The notes under the pieces were generated by a model, which did not search any database, was not told the DNA's origin, and saw only the letters and a program-made list of their open reading frames with translations. Below, in pieces: positions 11,001 through 23,801 of a stretch of 64,000 nt of DNA. Numbering within the stretch: the first letter of the stretch is position 1; every line of letters starts with the position of its first letter. The stretch spans positions 30,949,372 through 31,013,371 of the forward strand of contig OX419337.1 in assembly GCA_948470475.1 (NCBI GenBank), given 5' to 3'. A program made the translations under genes and the position numbers. This stretch comes from Galaxea fascicularis. Its lineage: Eukaryota; Cnidaria; Anthozoa; Scleractinia; Euphylliidae.

Positions 11001-14000
11001 CAACCTATAGACCAAATGTCATACAATAATCTATTTCTGTTCCTTAGGGTTATATTTACATGTAAATACTGTATGCATGAATAGTTTTAGTCATGGTTGT
11101 TAATGTGTTTAGTAAATTTTTAATTACATTGTAAATGTTATTTAGCTCACGCCCCTATTGGAAACCAGCTGTTGTTTTTTGTATTGTTGAATAGGCTAGC
11201 ATGGTTAAATAAAGTTGATCTTACTATCTATCTATCTTATTATCTATTTCATGTGTGACACAGTTTTTGGGTCACAATTTCTCCCATGGTGAAGGCAGAT
11301 GGTAACAACATGGGTTCTGTAATGTTTGAAACAATTTTTCGATGCCAGCAAAGTAAGATCAAATGGAGCCCCTGTTCTTTTTTTAGGATTCGCGTAGACT
11401 TAGCAACTAAACCCAATTTCTGTGAACTGTGTGCCTGGAACAAAATGATTGTGAGCTCAAAAATTAGTCCTTTAGATTCAATATTGATTGATTAAATACC
11501 CCAGATAAATTTTTGGGTAGTATACCTTATATACAACTACATTGTAAATAATGTCACTTCCCGAGTCCTTGGTGTCTGTTGCCTCTTATAAAGCTACTGC
11601 ATGTTTGTGTACTTATGATGACGTGATGGTTAGGGTTGTTACATTGTAAACATAAAATTTCTTATTTCTCATTAATTTCATTCTTGCTGATTCAACTGTG
11701 AATAAATACAGGTAACCTTTAGATATGATACAGTGGAACTCTGCCATACGATCACCTCATTATTACAGCCTCTTTTTGTGCCCTGAACTGCAAAAACCCA
11801 CTTATTTTCTTATTTGAATTTTCATGGCACAACAGTAGTCGTGTTAGGAGGGTTCCACTATTATACTGTGAATAACATTTTATTGATTGAAGAACTCTGA
11901 CTGCAAAAATGCACATTTCTTTGTTGATTTTTTAAATCTTTATAATTGTTTACTTGTAAACAAGAATTTCAATCACAATGATAGTGATAGTGGACAATAA
12001 CTTTGATGCAGAGCAATGCAATGTTCACGTTAATTTTTGCATTCCAGAGTCAACTGGAAATAATGTTGATTCTCAACAAAATGCACACATCTACATTTGT
12101 ACTGTAACATTTAAGACAAAAACTGATACAGATACTTACATGTACTTGAGTTCTTCCTTTGGAAGGGAAGAAGAACTGACATGCATGCGTTTGTTGGTTT
12201 ATCCTACTTGATGTGAACACACAGGATCTCTTGGATAGTATGAAATAAGCACAGACTGCTGTGATGTTGTTCATTAACTGGCAAAAACATTAATTGACTT
12301 GTGATTACGTGTACATGCAAATATGCATGTGTGATGTGATATTGTCAACCACAATGTCACAGCCAATTGTATTTGTTGTTTTATATAATATTGCTTCTTT
12401 TAACTTCAGTGAAACAATATTAGTCATGTAAAAATTAATGAATGGTTTAATACAGAAAAATGATATTGTCAGTGACTCTTTGTTGGCACATACATGCAAA
12501 AGTGATTGTCTACAGTGTAATCATGGAACCAAAATTAATGTGAATCTATGCATGTCACATCTTCAATTTCAGCAATTCTTAGGGGTCAATTCTTACTTTG
12601 CATAAACTTTGCTAGGGATTTTGATAGCTTTTGTTGGATTTTTTTTGTTAAACCTTTTTCTTGTTCTTAAAAGTACATAATTAAAAGTGTAATGGCTGTT
12701 GTTTGATTGTATGGATAAAATTTTTACATGAAGTGTGAGTATTATTATGTTTTACCTTTTACAGTGGCTGGATCTGTTATTTGATTTTTATACAAGTCAC
12801 TGTAAATTTTTCATTGTTGTTACCTTTCCTTGAAAAATGTATCGTGACTGCAAGGTCATAGTAAGCACATTGGACATGCATGTACTATAGTTGAAAGTGG
12901 CCACGTTACTGTAAAACTGTCAGTGATAATTTGCTGTCTGTTGTGCAATGTACACTGTACAATTTATGAAGGCTCTAATTTTGGAAGGAAAAAAAAAAGA
13001 CAAAAACTTTGATGGCACAGAAGGAAAGCTTCTGTGACATGGTACTTTGTATGGCTGCATTATTTTTTTCTGTTGTTGTGAAAAGTAAATGTATAAATTC
13101 ATCACTGACATTGTTTTTGCGCTTTTTAACTTCACCGTCAAAATAACTCATTGAAAGATTAACATATTGTGTTCAGTTCTGAGAATACAATATAATCCCT
13201 GTTTTGAGTCCGTAGTTATGTTAATAACTTGACTGTGTAAAATAATATTGCCTTTCATTTTTAGACTCTAGTGTTGCTTCACCAAACAGTCCCAACATGA
13301 ATGACCATTTTAGCGGAGGTAAGTTAGTATTCATCTAAAACGTACTGAGCAACAATCAGACTTGTCTACCAAGGAAAAGGTTTTTGCTTAAAGATCAGAT
13401 TCGTGAAATATTAATGGACAGTTTGTGTTGAATACTCAGACACTGCCACCATTAATATGCATCTTAATGTTGACATCAGTGTATTTTTGCTACCCTTGAC
13501 TAGAATATTCAGTGTTACACTGTGCTTCTATCATAGTTTGCCTGTTGGAAGGACTAGGTTTCTGTTGAATGCTTTGTATTGGAGCTTCCTTGGTCAATGT
13601 TTTCTTCCTGTAGTGTGTTTTTCTGCTTGTACACACAGTCATGATAATTATTTGGCCATGCCTCCATCTTGTGAAGCTCGATATTGGAAAACAATATACT
13701 GAGTAACATAATATTATAGACAGTGTTGTTGTTTCCTGTGGGTAAAAAGGGAGACAGGATTTATTTTAACGTTCTACATGTATTAAATTTTATTCTTTCC
13801 CTTTTGTCTTAGTCATTGTACTACTCCTTAATATTTTTTATTCATTTTAAAATTTGAATGCACAGTATGAATGATCCTCTTCAATATCTTGCTTCCTTTT
13901 GTTTAATGTCTACATTATTTATCTCCACAATTTTGAGATGTTTTTGTGTACATTGTTCATGTATTAATTACTGAGCGAATCAAAGTAAATCCACTTTTCA

Positions 14001-17000
14001 ACTTGACAGTCACAACTTGATTGTCTCAAAAGGCATTTTAGAATGAAGGCTCAGCAAACTTAAATTGGTCTGCATTACACAGTTCTGTAAAGAGCACTGT
14101 TGGTCTTTTCATCTATGTTTAGTTCAAAGGTCTGAGGCACTTCAGGCTGCATTAGCCAAACGGTTTACATCACAAGACCCTGACTTGCCTGCTCCTTTCA
14201 AGAGACAGTCACTGATGAAACGGAAACCTTTTGAGAATGGGACACAGCAACAGGTTCAACGAGGTAATTGCTCGCACCCCTTCCAACCCCCTCCCACTTT
14301 CCTGAAGGAAAACATACACCTGTACAGTGTCTGTGTGTTTTCAATGAGTGAACTGTATTGTGTTCATTTTGTGCTAGACTGTGCTGTCAGAAACAGAGTA
14401 AGTGGAGTGTAATTCCCAAAATAGAATCGGTGTCAAAAGAACTTGTAATGGTCAAATACAGTGTCTTCCAAACGTTCTCGTTCTAGAGTACATGTAGCAT
14501 CAGATTTTATGTACATGTACCCCAAGACAAGTGAGGGTACACATACAGCCATACATACATGTCCATGTACAGACTGTAACAAGACCTTGAATTTGAGAAT
14601 TATTTGGTTTACATCATGCAAGCTAATGAGCTGCATGTGCCCTTGGTTAATATGTAGACCCTCCACACCTATTGAAGTTCAGAATTTTTTTGTTTTCCAT
14701 ACATCATGTAACTTTTTTCTCAAAGTTTTTTACTTTACTCCCAGTTTTACATATACACTGTACATGACTGTATGCGCATACTAATCGATGTCTATTAATG
14801 TTTATTTCCAAGGAACATGATTTTGTCAAAAGATAAAATTTGCGCTCTGTCTACCTAATAATAATGGACATTAGTAGTCAGGAATGTCTTTCCTCATTTG
14901 CGATTTTGCTGCTTGCTAAACGCAGTGCACTCCTCAAAACATACAATGAAGAAGAAGACAAAGCTAGACTGCTGATAGTGTATTATTACAGGTTCAATTC
15001 TATCCTTGGTTTAAATTTTATTTTCCTTTGTTTCAAACTTGACCATTATCATACACCTGTACATTACTATTCTCCAAAACATACATGTAGGAAAGTAAAG
15101 TTTAAACCAAGGATAAAATTGAGCCACAACCTGGACATGACAGTACTAGAAGAAGAAAGAGACTGTTGGCAGCTGTGTAGTGGAATTTTGATGCCTGTAT
15201 TGTGCCATGTTTAAACCGCGGCTACACAGGCAATTTTTTGCTTGTGATGGTGATGCGATTTTTTCGGAAATTATTGTTGTAGCATCGCTGGCACAGGTTG
15301 GTGGCTACACAAGTGACGAAGCCTGTGATTTTGTTGTGAAAAGTTCAACTCATTGAATTTCTTTTGTTTGTTTTTTTCTGCGTTGTTTTAGCTGTTGCCA
15401 TTGCCATTTCTAGTCTTCTCGGATAAGTACGATAAACCGGAGGTCCCGTCTCACAATCCTTTACAATTGTTTCTGTGGGACGTTAAAGAACCACTAGGGA
15501 CGTAACAAACCCTGGCTGTGACCACCCCTAGTGCCAGCCCTAGTGGGGCTGACCTCGCTGGGACTTCGAGTCTGTACGTTAGTCCCTCATTTAGTGTTGC
15601 TTGTTATGTTCACTAAATGGAAGTTACTATAAATACAATTGCAGCACTTGCGCCAGGGTGGCTACATGTGCGATTTTTGCTGCGCATTTTTGACGTGACA
15701 GTTTTTAAAAAAATTGTGCCACCATCACAAGCAAAAAATTGCTTGTGTAGCTGCAGCTTTAGGATCCGTCACCACACTTCACGATAATCACTGTTGGAAT
15801 TAACCAATATTCAATACTTGTGTTGTGTTGTGTTTTGTTTAGGGTCAATTTCCTCACAAGATTCAATTGGAAACATTCCTCCCAGTGATTATACTCCACC
15901 TGGTTCAGTTGGTTCTCGCAGCTCCATTCCTCGAGCAGTTTCTGACGAATTACCACCTCCACCACTTGATAGCATGGTTTTCCAACATCGACACAGTTCC
16001 AGTAGTTTTACCCCTATCACCCCTCCCCCAGACCTAACGAGGCAAGCCCCTTTTTCTACTGATACCAAAGGAAGTAGAGTAATGCATCTATCATCTGTAA
16101 GGACAATAGAGGATGACGATGGACAAGCATCAGGTGAGACAGTTTTTCAGTTTGAGATTTTGTTATTTATGTGGTGAAAGAGATCTGTAATAATTATTAT
16201 AAACTATAATTATTTAATAGGGTTAAATGCAATTTAACTTAGTTAACGACTAGGAGCAAGTTGCTCTGTTTGTTGTGGCGTGGCGTTGCGTGGCGTTAGC
16301 GTTAGTGTGTTATTAGTAATTTTGGGGGGTTGCCTGCAGCGTTGTTATTTAGCATGTGCGTGTGTTACTTGCATGTTGGGCTTCTCTGTGGCGCCCTCTG
16401 GCAGTTCGAGCGGTCAGCGGTTCTCTTTGCACATTATGCGTGTGCCTTCGCTTGTCCTCGTGGTTTTGTTTAGCTCAGCGTTCGGTGGGTTGGCGTTCGC
16501 GGGCTTTCGAGTATTTCCCCTCCCTCCTCTCCCTATCGGGGATTGTTTTCCATTGAACTTATTGTTCAGTGTGACGGGTGCTTGCTTTGGGTCTGGGGTG
16601 TCGGGCGGGGCTCGTGGCTGGGTTGCGGGTAGGGCAGGCTTATGGGGTGTTCCACCGACCGGGGGTTGGGTCGTTGGTACCAGTCCCCAGATCCTTGAGC
16701 ACCCAACCTCCATTTGCGACACAGGCGTTAATGAATTATTGTAACTGGTGGTGTCCCATACAACAAGCCATACAGTGTACAAGGGCATTTTAAATTCTTT
16801 CTTTTTTTTATTGATTACCTTTTAATGCATACCTTTATCTTTGTCTATTGTTTTCAGTGACAAGCAGTCGTGTTTCATCAAAAATTCAACAGCTTCTCAA
16901 CACACTGAAGGTGAGTCTTGCCAACAGCTTGTACTTGAAATACAGTCTTAAACTCATACAAGTCATGTAGTTGATCTGTAAGCCCAATCTTCTAAGCGAT

Positions 17001-20000
17001 TGCTACGAGTACTGTTCTTCCTAGCATAGTGTTCTGAGCAATCTTACACGTACAGTAAGGGTGAATTTTCTGGGACTGAGTGTTTCCTATTCCAGTCTAG
17101 GAACGAGAGAATGATTCCAATGCATACATGTATACTTGTATATTCACACTTTTGCAAATTTACCTACAGCTGTATACATGTAAGTAATTTATGGAAAAGA
17201 TATATTAAAATTTAATGTTCACTCCAGTCTCTACTTATTCAATGTTCATTGCATTTAAACAAGTTCTTTTGCTTCAAAACGTTACATTTCGTATGTACAC
17301 TGTAATGAAAATGCAACGAGCCAAATACTGTAATATTATTATTTCAGGCTCAAACGTGAGACAAAATACAGGCATCAAGAGTTTCAGAAAGTGGGCACCA
17401 AGTCTTGAATGACAGCCATATCCTTGTCTCCTTTTGGTGAATATTTTGTATTAGTTCCAATGTTCACATAAAAGGAGACAAGATGAAAAGGGAAAATAAT
17501 CTGATATGACTGCCATTCGAGAGCTGGTGCTCACTTTCTGTCCCACAATGCACTGCGTCCCACAAAGGAAACTGAAACTCTTGATGCCTGTATTGTCAAT
17601 TAAATCTTTAGTTTCAGTAAGAGTTCAGCAGATCAGTTTTGCTAAAAAAATGGGACCAAGAAGAAAAGACTGGATAATCGAAACGTCCAGATAATATAAA
17701 GGCATGGATGGTCGATGTTCGACTACAAGTAACAAATAAGTAAATTCCATTTAGGAGTTTGTGTCAGCACTCTGATAACATATGAATGCCATGAAAATGT
17801 GGTGAGAATTACATGTATGCTACAAGCTTCAGGCAAGTTCACTGTAGTATACATGTACACTGTAGCTGGTCTTCTTACCATATTTTCAATTCTTCTGTGT
17901 GTTACAGTGTAGATCAGAGTACTTGTAAAGAAGCTTGGCGAAATACATGTAGAATCTATTATAGTTCTTAAATGTTTTTTATCTTCATCAGCTCACAACA
18001 TTATTTGTACTTCCATACTTTGTAATACATACTTTATATTAACTCCTTGACACCAATCAAAACACAAGGATAAATTAATTACATCTTTTCAGAAGAACCA
18101 CTTTACTTTATTTCCAGATTTGTAAAGCAGTTTTTTCCTGAAAGAATCATGTGCATTTAAGTTCATAATAATTATTATGAACTAATGCACATGATTCTTA
18201 TTATTATGTGGCAATTTTAGCTGGGATTGAAAACTTATTGCAGTTGTTTTGCTAATTTTGCAGAGGCCTAAACGAAAGCCATTAGAACAGTTTTACACAG
18301 AAGATGATGATGAACTCATCGAAGGTACAGTGATTTTAGAATTAATTTTTGTGTGTCAGACATTATTGTAATTATACAATGTAAAATAAGAAATTACCTT
18401 TACTTTGCAAATCATTGTTATTCCATAATAAATTCTTTCTTGTTTCTTTCTTTCTCCAATTTGAGTTGTGTAGTACATGTAGATGTATGCACCAATTGAC
18501 AGCATTCTTTGGTAGAGCAGTGACGAATGTACATGTATTTTGTTATCAGGCTTGAAAGGTTCTCTCTCATTCACTTCAACTGTTAGCTTCTTTGAAGATG
18601 TACAGGTTGTAGTAGCAAGGTGGTTGCTGGCTATTAAATAAAACTACTTGTATAATAACAACCCAGGTTATATTAATTACTGACACTAATTTAACTCATG
18701 CACATGGGACCTCGTATACACTGTACATGTGTACATTTTGAAAAGCAACTTTAATCAACAACATTATAATCAGTGAATTAACTTACTTAGTTTTTCATTT
18801 GTTGTGTTATTACTTGTAACTTAAAAATTATTGTTTTCATTTGAAACCTAATAAAGATTTACATTAATTTTATTTATTTTAATAATTATTATTTTGCCTT
18901 CTATACCGCTGTAGCTACCAAACCTGATCCAAATGCTCCACGGCCTGAGGGACAAACACTTAGACCTGTTACTGGAGAGCCTCTTCAGGTAATCATTGCT
19001 CACCTCATTTCTGCCGTCATGGGAATTGGTGGTATTATGTGATTTCATAGTCTTGAAGCAAAGCAACACAGGAAGGTGGTTTACAGTTTATAACACAAAG
19101 AACTTATACATTGTACAGATGTAACTAAAGCTGTTCTTTTAAACTTGTTGCCAAGAAAAGATCATGACTTTTTGTTTCAATCGTCATTTTGCTTTATGTC
19201 CACCAAGCACTCTGAGTATAATGAAAAGGGAACCAATTCCTCATTTCTGTTATAGGGTAGTGAAATTTAAAATGGTAAAAATTAATATTCTGTATTACTG
19301 GTTGCAGTTAATAATAATTGTTTTACCGTTCAGATGAACACAATTTTAAGTTATTTTTTTTTTCCCCAGTTTCTGGAACCACACGTTAATTAAGAAAGTT
19401 GTCAGTTATCTTTTCTCAACTGCCATTCTTTAGGCATCTGTACATGTACATTGGACAATCATTATCTAATTAACAGCTACACTGTAGTGTATTGTCATTG
19501 AATGTATTAAACTACATGAACATGTTAATCTCAACAGGTTTCTGAGGAGCTGCCCAAAAATTTAGAGGAATCAGTGAGTAGGTTTGCTTCCAAGTCTCCA
19601 AAGTTGCCGTGCTTTTCTGTTGTCGACAACCATGGCAAAACTAACGTCTCGCTTACCTATGGTAAGTTTAGAAAACAGTAAACTTGTAGCATCACAGTCA
19701 TGTTAATACTGTACATGTTATTCATGTTAATACATGTACAGCATGTCCCAATTCTGATTGGTGTTCAATGTCCTTGTTTGTCACATAACCAGAGACTGTA
19801 TCTAGAACATGCATGTAATGTTCTCAGCGATAATTTCCAAATATTATTTTAAAACTGAAACTTACATTTATGTACTGTATGTACTGTACACTGCATTTAT
19901 CAAAATTCTGTCCTGCTTTATTTTCTTCATGTTTGGCAAAACGGTCATTCATTGACACTTCAGGTAAATAGGATACAGTAGATGTGCAGCACATGTAGGT

Positions 20001-23000
20001 TTTGTGGTGGTACATTGGACTGTTTGAATCTGTTTTCAATTGGTGTAAATTGCTGCGGTTTGCGTATTAGTAATGACTCTCAGTTGAAAATTGCTCTGGT
20101 AACCATGATGCACATGTTGTTGTTGTTGTTGTACGTGCATGTAAATGAAGTAGGTTGGCATACCAGTGCAGTGTGTTCGTGTAATGTGAAAGTGTGATAA
20201 GCTATTATAGCCCTTGAAGCAGCTGTCACCCTTGAAGGGTGCAGACCTTGGTGTTATAGAGGATCTAATGACTGTTATAGAAATCTTGGGTGTCAAATTT
20301 ACATGGAGCGTAACTTGTCACTCAAACTGTAATGACGGCTGGAGTAATTATTTACAGACCATGCAGCCATGGCAAGTATAACTCTCTCCATCCTTGGTTG
20401 AGTCAGTGGTATTGAATCTCTACAGTCATAGCTTGAATGAATTTTCTTTTTAATGCTTCTTTGCAGGTAAACTTCTGTCCAGATCAATGAAGCTGGCGTA
20501 TGCTTTACTGAATAAGGTTGGAAGCCATAAGGAAGGAACGTCCATTATGACAGGAGACAGAGTGAGTTGTTGAAATGGTCTAAACAGCTGATAATAAAAT
20601 AAATAATCAAATAAAATAAAATATAAATAATCAAATAAATGACAATAATAACAACTACTCAATAATTATTGTTACGATTACAAAAAACAATGTCTTTTTT
20701 AAATAGCTGATTCAACAGAATCTTCTGTCATCTTTAGTTTAAATTACAAAGTACAGAGTTGACTTAGTGTAGTCGTAACATGTCTGCTACTATCCAGACC
20801 TTTTAATCAATATTTATAATGATAATGATGCCATTTTTTAATCTGATAAAACCAATCACCATTATGGAGAGATCAGCTGGTAACCAGTGTAAGAATAATA
20901 ATATTATTAATAATAATTTATAGCATTTAAAAAAACTAGTTAAAACCAGGTCATCTGATATTATGCAATGGTGCGATTTCGATTTCAAAAGATAGAGCAG
21001 GAAAATATCCGGCAGGCACTTTTCACGTGGACTATGGATTGATGTTCTGTTCTTGCAATCTCGTAATTTACTCATACATGTAGTTGCATAGTTTTTGTTC
21101 CTTTACGGTTTAAACTGCCTTTAAAGCATCACAAAAGTGGTTTTCTTTCTAAGAAACCTGGTAAAACAAGTTTTAAACATCTCAGAAAAAATTGCATAAT
21201 TTATCGCATTTATCACACAATCTGCCCTGACCATATTGCATAATTTCTGATTTGTCATTGCACCCTATCAGATGGCCTGTAAAACTAAATTGCAATGTAT
21301 AGAAAGAGAAAGACCTATTTAGGAAAGTTAATAATGGGAGGAGTGAGGCACTCAGGGACTTCATGTAGATCAGACCAGTGAAAATTAAGATATTTTTTAA
21401 CCTAACCTATTTTTGTAATCCGATAAAACCAATTACCATTATGGAGAGATCAGATGGTAACCAGTGTAACAATAATGGTATTATTAATAATAATTTTATA
21501 GCATTAGAAAACTAAAACTAGATACTGTACTGTAAAACTAAATTACAGTCTATACAGTGTTATTAATTTTTTGTTGTGGACTTTCATCAGTTCTTGAGAC
21601 GAGGGCACATTTCTGTTTCAACTTCTCTTAACAAATTTTATTAATGGCTGTTCATTTATTTTTTGATGTATTTTTTAGTTGTCTTCTAGAGGTCACATTT
21701 TTTTTACATTATTAATAAAATGACCCTACATTCACTGTATTCCTTGTCTCTGTGTGTAGGTTGCCTTGGTGTACCAAGCTGATGATCCCATCAATTTTAT
21801 GACAAGTTTTTATGGTTGTCTTATTGCTGGAATCATTCCTGTACCTATTGAGCCACCTGCCAGCAAAGATGTAAGTGTTCTGCTTTGTGCCACTCTTTTG
21901 TTTATACTGTACGTTGTATGTTCCATTACAAAGCAAGTGTGCTCACTTGCAATACATGTATGCGGCAATCTACTTTAGATTTTTAGCCTTTTTAATTCAT
22001 AGTTGTTTAATTGTCAATCACTTTTAATGTGAGCCACCAGCTTGAGAGACTGGGTAACCACTCCCTGTGTATTTGACATTAAATAAATTATGTTATGTTA
22101 TGTTATGTTATGTTGTTGTGTTGTGTTGTGTTGTGTTGTGTTGTGTTGTGTTGTGTTATGTTATGTTATGTTATGTTATGTTATGGACATGGACAACCCA
22201 ACCCATGACAGTGTTATTACATGTAGCAACTAATTTTAGGGTTGTCAAAAGTAGCTGGAGTAAATCACCAATCAACTTTGTATCCCTAGCTAGCTTCTCC
22301 ACTGGGATATTTTCTCAAATTTAATCTTAAGTCCTGGTATAGTATAAGATAGCTAAATAGCCACCAGCTAATACGTTTAAGCCATCTACATCTACATGTA
22401 CTTCACAACCCCAAGTCGATTATCCTGAATTTTCCTGGAAGCCTTTACACGGTATGTACAGATACACAACACATCGCCAATGATGCAGCCAGATTTAATG
22501 CATGATGTGTTTTGTAGTACCCTGGCTGTCAGCAAATTGGATTCCTTCTTGGTAGCTGTGGAGTATCATGGGCTCTTACTTCTGATGCTTGCTTGAAAGG
22601 TTTGCCTAAAGATGACACTGGCCATGTGTGTACATTTAAAGGTATGTCAGATTTGTCTATCTGATGAAAGGGTAGGGCCTCAAATGGCTGTGCACAGATG
22701 TGCGTTATTTTATCTCCCTAAGGTGCTGTTTTGGTAAGCAAGTCTGACCAAATGCTTGGAGGTACATGTAACCATGGCAATCTAGTCTGAATCCCCCTTC
22801 CCCCCACCATGCACCTGTCTTACTGGGAGGTTCAGTGGAACCTACCATACTCACCTGCATCCAAATTTACCTCATTGGGAGGGGGACATTATCAAAAAAT
22901 TCCTTTAAAAAAAACAAATAAAAAGTCTTTATTTCAGATCCTTGATGTTGAAAATAGTACCTCCAGGCTCAAAAACCGCACAATTAAAACAAACCTTAGT

Positions 23001-23770
23001 ATCTGATTTGTTCCAAAACTTTATTGGTACACTATGTAACTTTTGATGTATTTACCAGTTATGCTTCTCTCTATAATTATTTTAACATGCAATGTCTAAT
23101 TCTTTAGTTTTTAGTTTCTTTACTTAATAATTATTGTAACTTAAAGGATATTGATGGCTGGCCCGCTACAAATAGCAAATTTGCTATCTGCAGGCCAAGA
23201 TAAACTTAAATTTTGCCAAGAAAATATTTAAAATGATTTAAGTGTTTTAGTGTGTGTGACATAAGCAAAAACTCCAGGAATTAGTGAGCAGAATTATTTG
23301 TCAAACAGCAAGCAAGCTACATACAGTATTGTATATTGATGGCAAACCATTTTTCAGGGGGTGACTGTTGACCGGCCCCAAGCTTGACTTTAACTTAGCC
23401 CAAGTAGAATTTAGCCTCAACTTTTTTTTTTTTGTCATCACTACAGGTTGGCCCAAGTTGCAGTGGTTTGTTACGGCAAATCTAAACAGACATCCAAAAG
23501 ACTGGCAGCCTCCCTCAAACTTGGATAGAAGTTCACCTGCCTACATTGAGGTTTACAGCTTCCATTGTTCAAATTCTCATAGCAATACATAGTAAATACC
23601 TCTTAGGAACTGAGTTCAAGGTCCTTGCTGTAATTACATAGTTGAAGTAAAGCTGCACTTTTAGTGGCAGCCTTACGTCAACCATATTGTTAAATTTAGT
23701 GAGCCAGTAGAATTTGGCTCATAATATTGACTAATCACAGCATGTGTACAGAGATATGATAATAATAATT

Positions 23771-23801
<31 letters not shown>

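Larger units (their letters stand above)
5045..14263 (+). other. DIP2: DIP2 exons 1-4: DMAP1-binding domain
   Basis: Exons are 5045-5123, 7731-7796, 13265-13318 and 14123-14263 (residues 1-113). Exon 1 encodes PPQILEKLRELNTELAEG and exon 2 continues GDITQKGYEKKRAKLLGPY, the hallmark of the DMAP1-binding domain at the DIP2 N-terminus. Exon 4 carries the ALQAALAKR segment also seen in vertebrate DIP2. Introns 1, 2 and 3 are all in phase 1. Exon 3 is only 54 nt, Ser/Asn-rich and symmetric, so it could be skipped without breaking the frame. Family knowledge: this domain is named for DMAP1 binding in other proteins and has also been linked to tubulin binding. Exon 1 is CpG-rich, as expected near a promoter. 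Confidence 0.93.
15843..19661 (+). other. DIP2: DIP2 exons 5-9: Pro/Ser-rich linker
   Basis: Exons are 15843-16133, 16858-16910, 18264-18324, 18915-18988 and 19538-19661 (residues 114-314). Exon 5, at 291 nt, is low in predicted structure, with SDYTPPGSVGSRSS, DELPPPPLD and FTPITPPPD stretches typical of the disordered region after the DMAP1-binding domain. Exon 6 encodes SSKIQQLLNTLK and exon 7 the basic-then-acidic RPKRKPLEQFYTEDDDELIE, both recognisable in DIP2 paralogs. Exon 9 (LPKNLEESVSRF...) leads into the first adenylation domain. Phases run 1, 0, 1, 0, 1. Confidence 0.9.

Noticed and set aside
16280..16744. 154-codon + strand frame and its 124-codon antisense partner
   Set aside because: Long frames on both strands are expected from the GC-rich, stop-poor composition. 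Neither shows a domain.
22067..22324. 85-codon frame with repeated CYVML
   Set aside because: Translation of the TTATG/TTGTG microsatellite.
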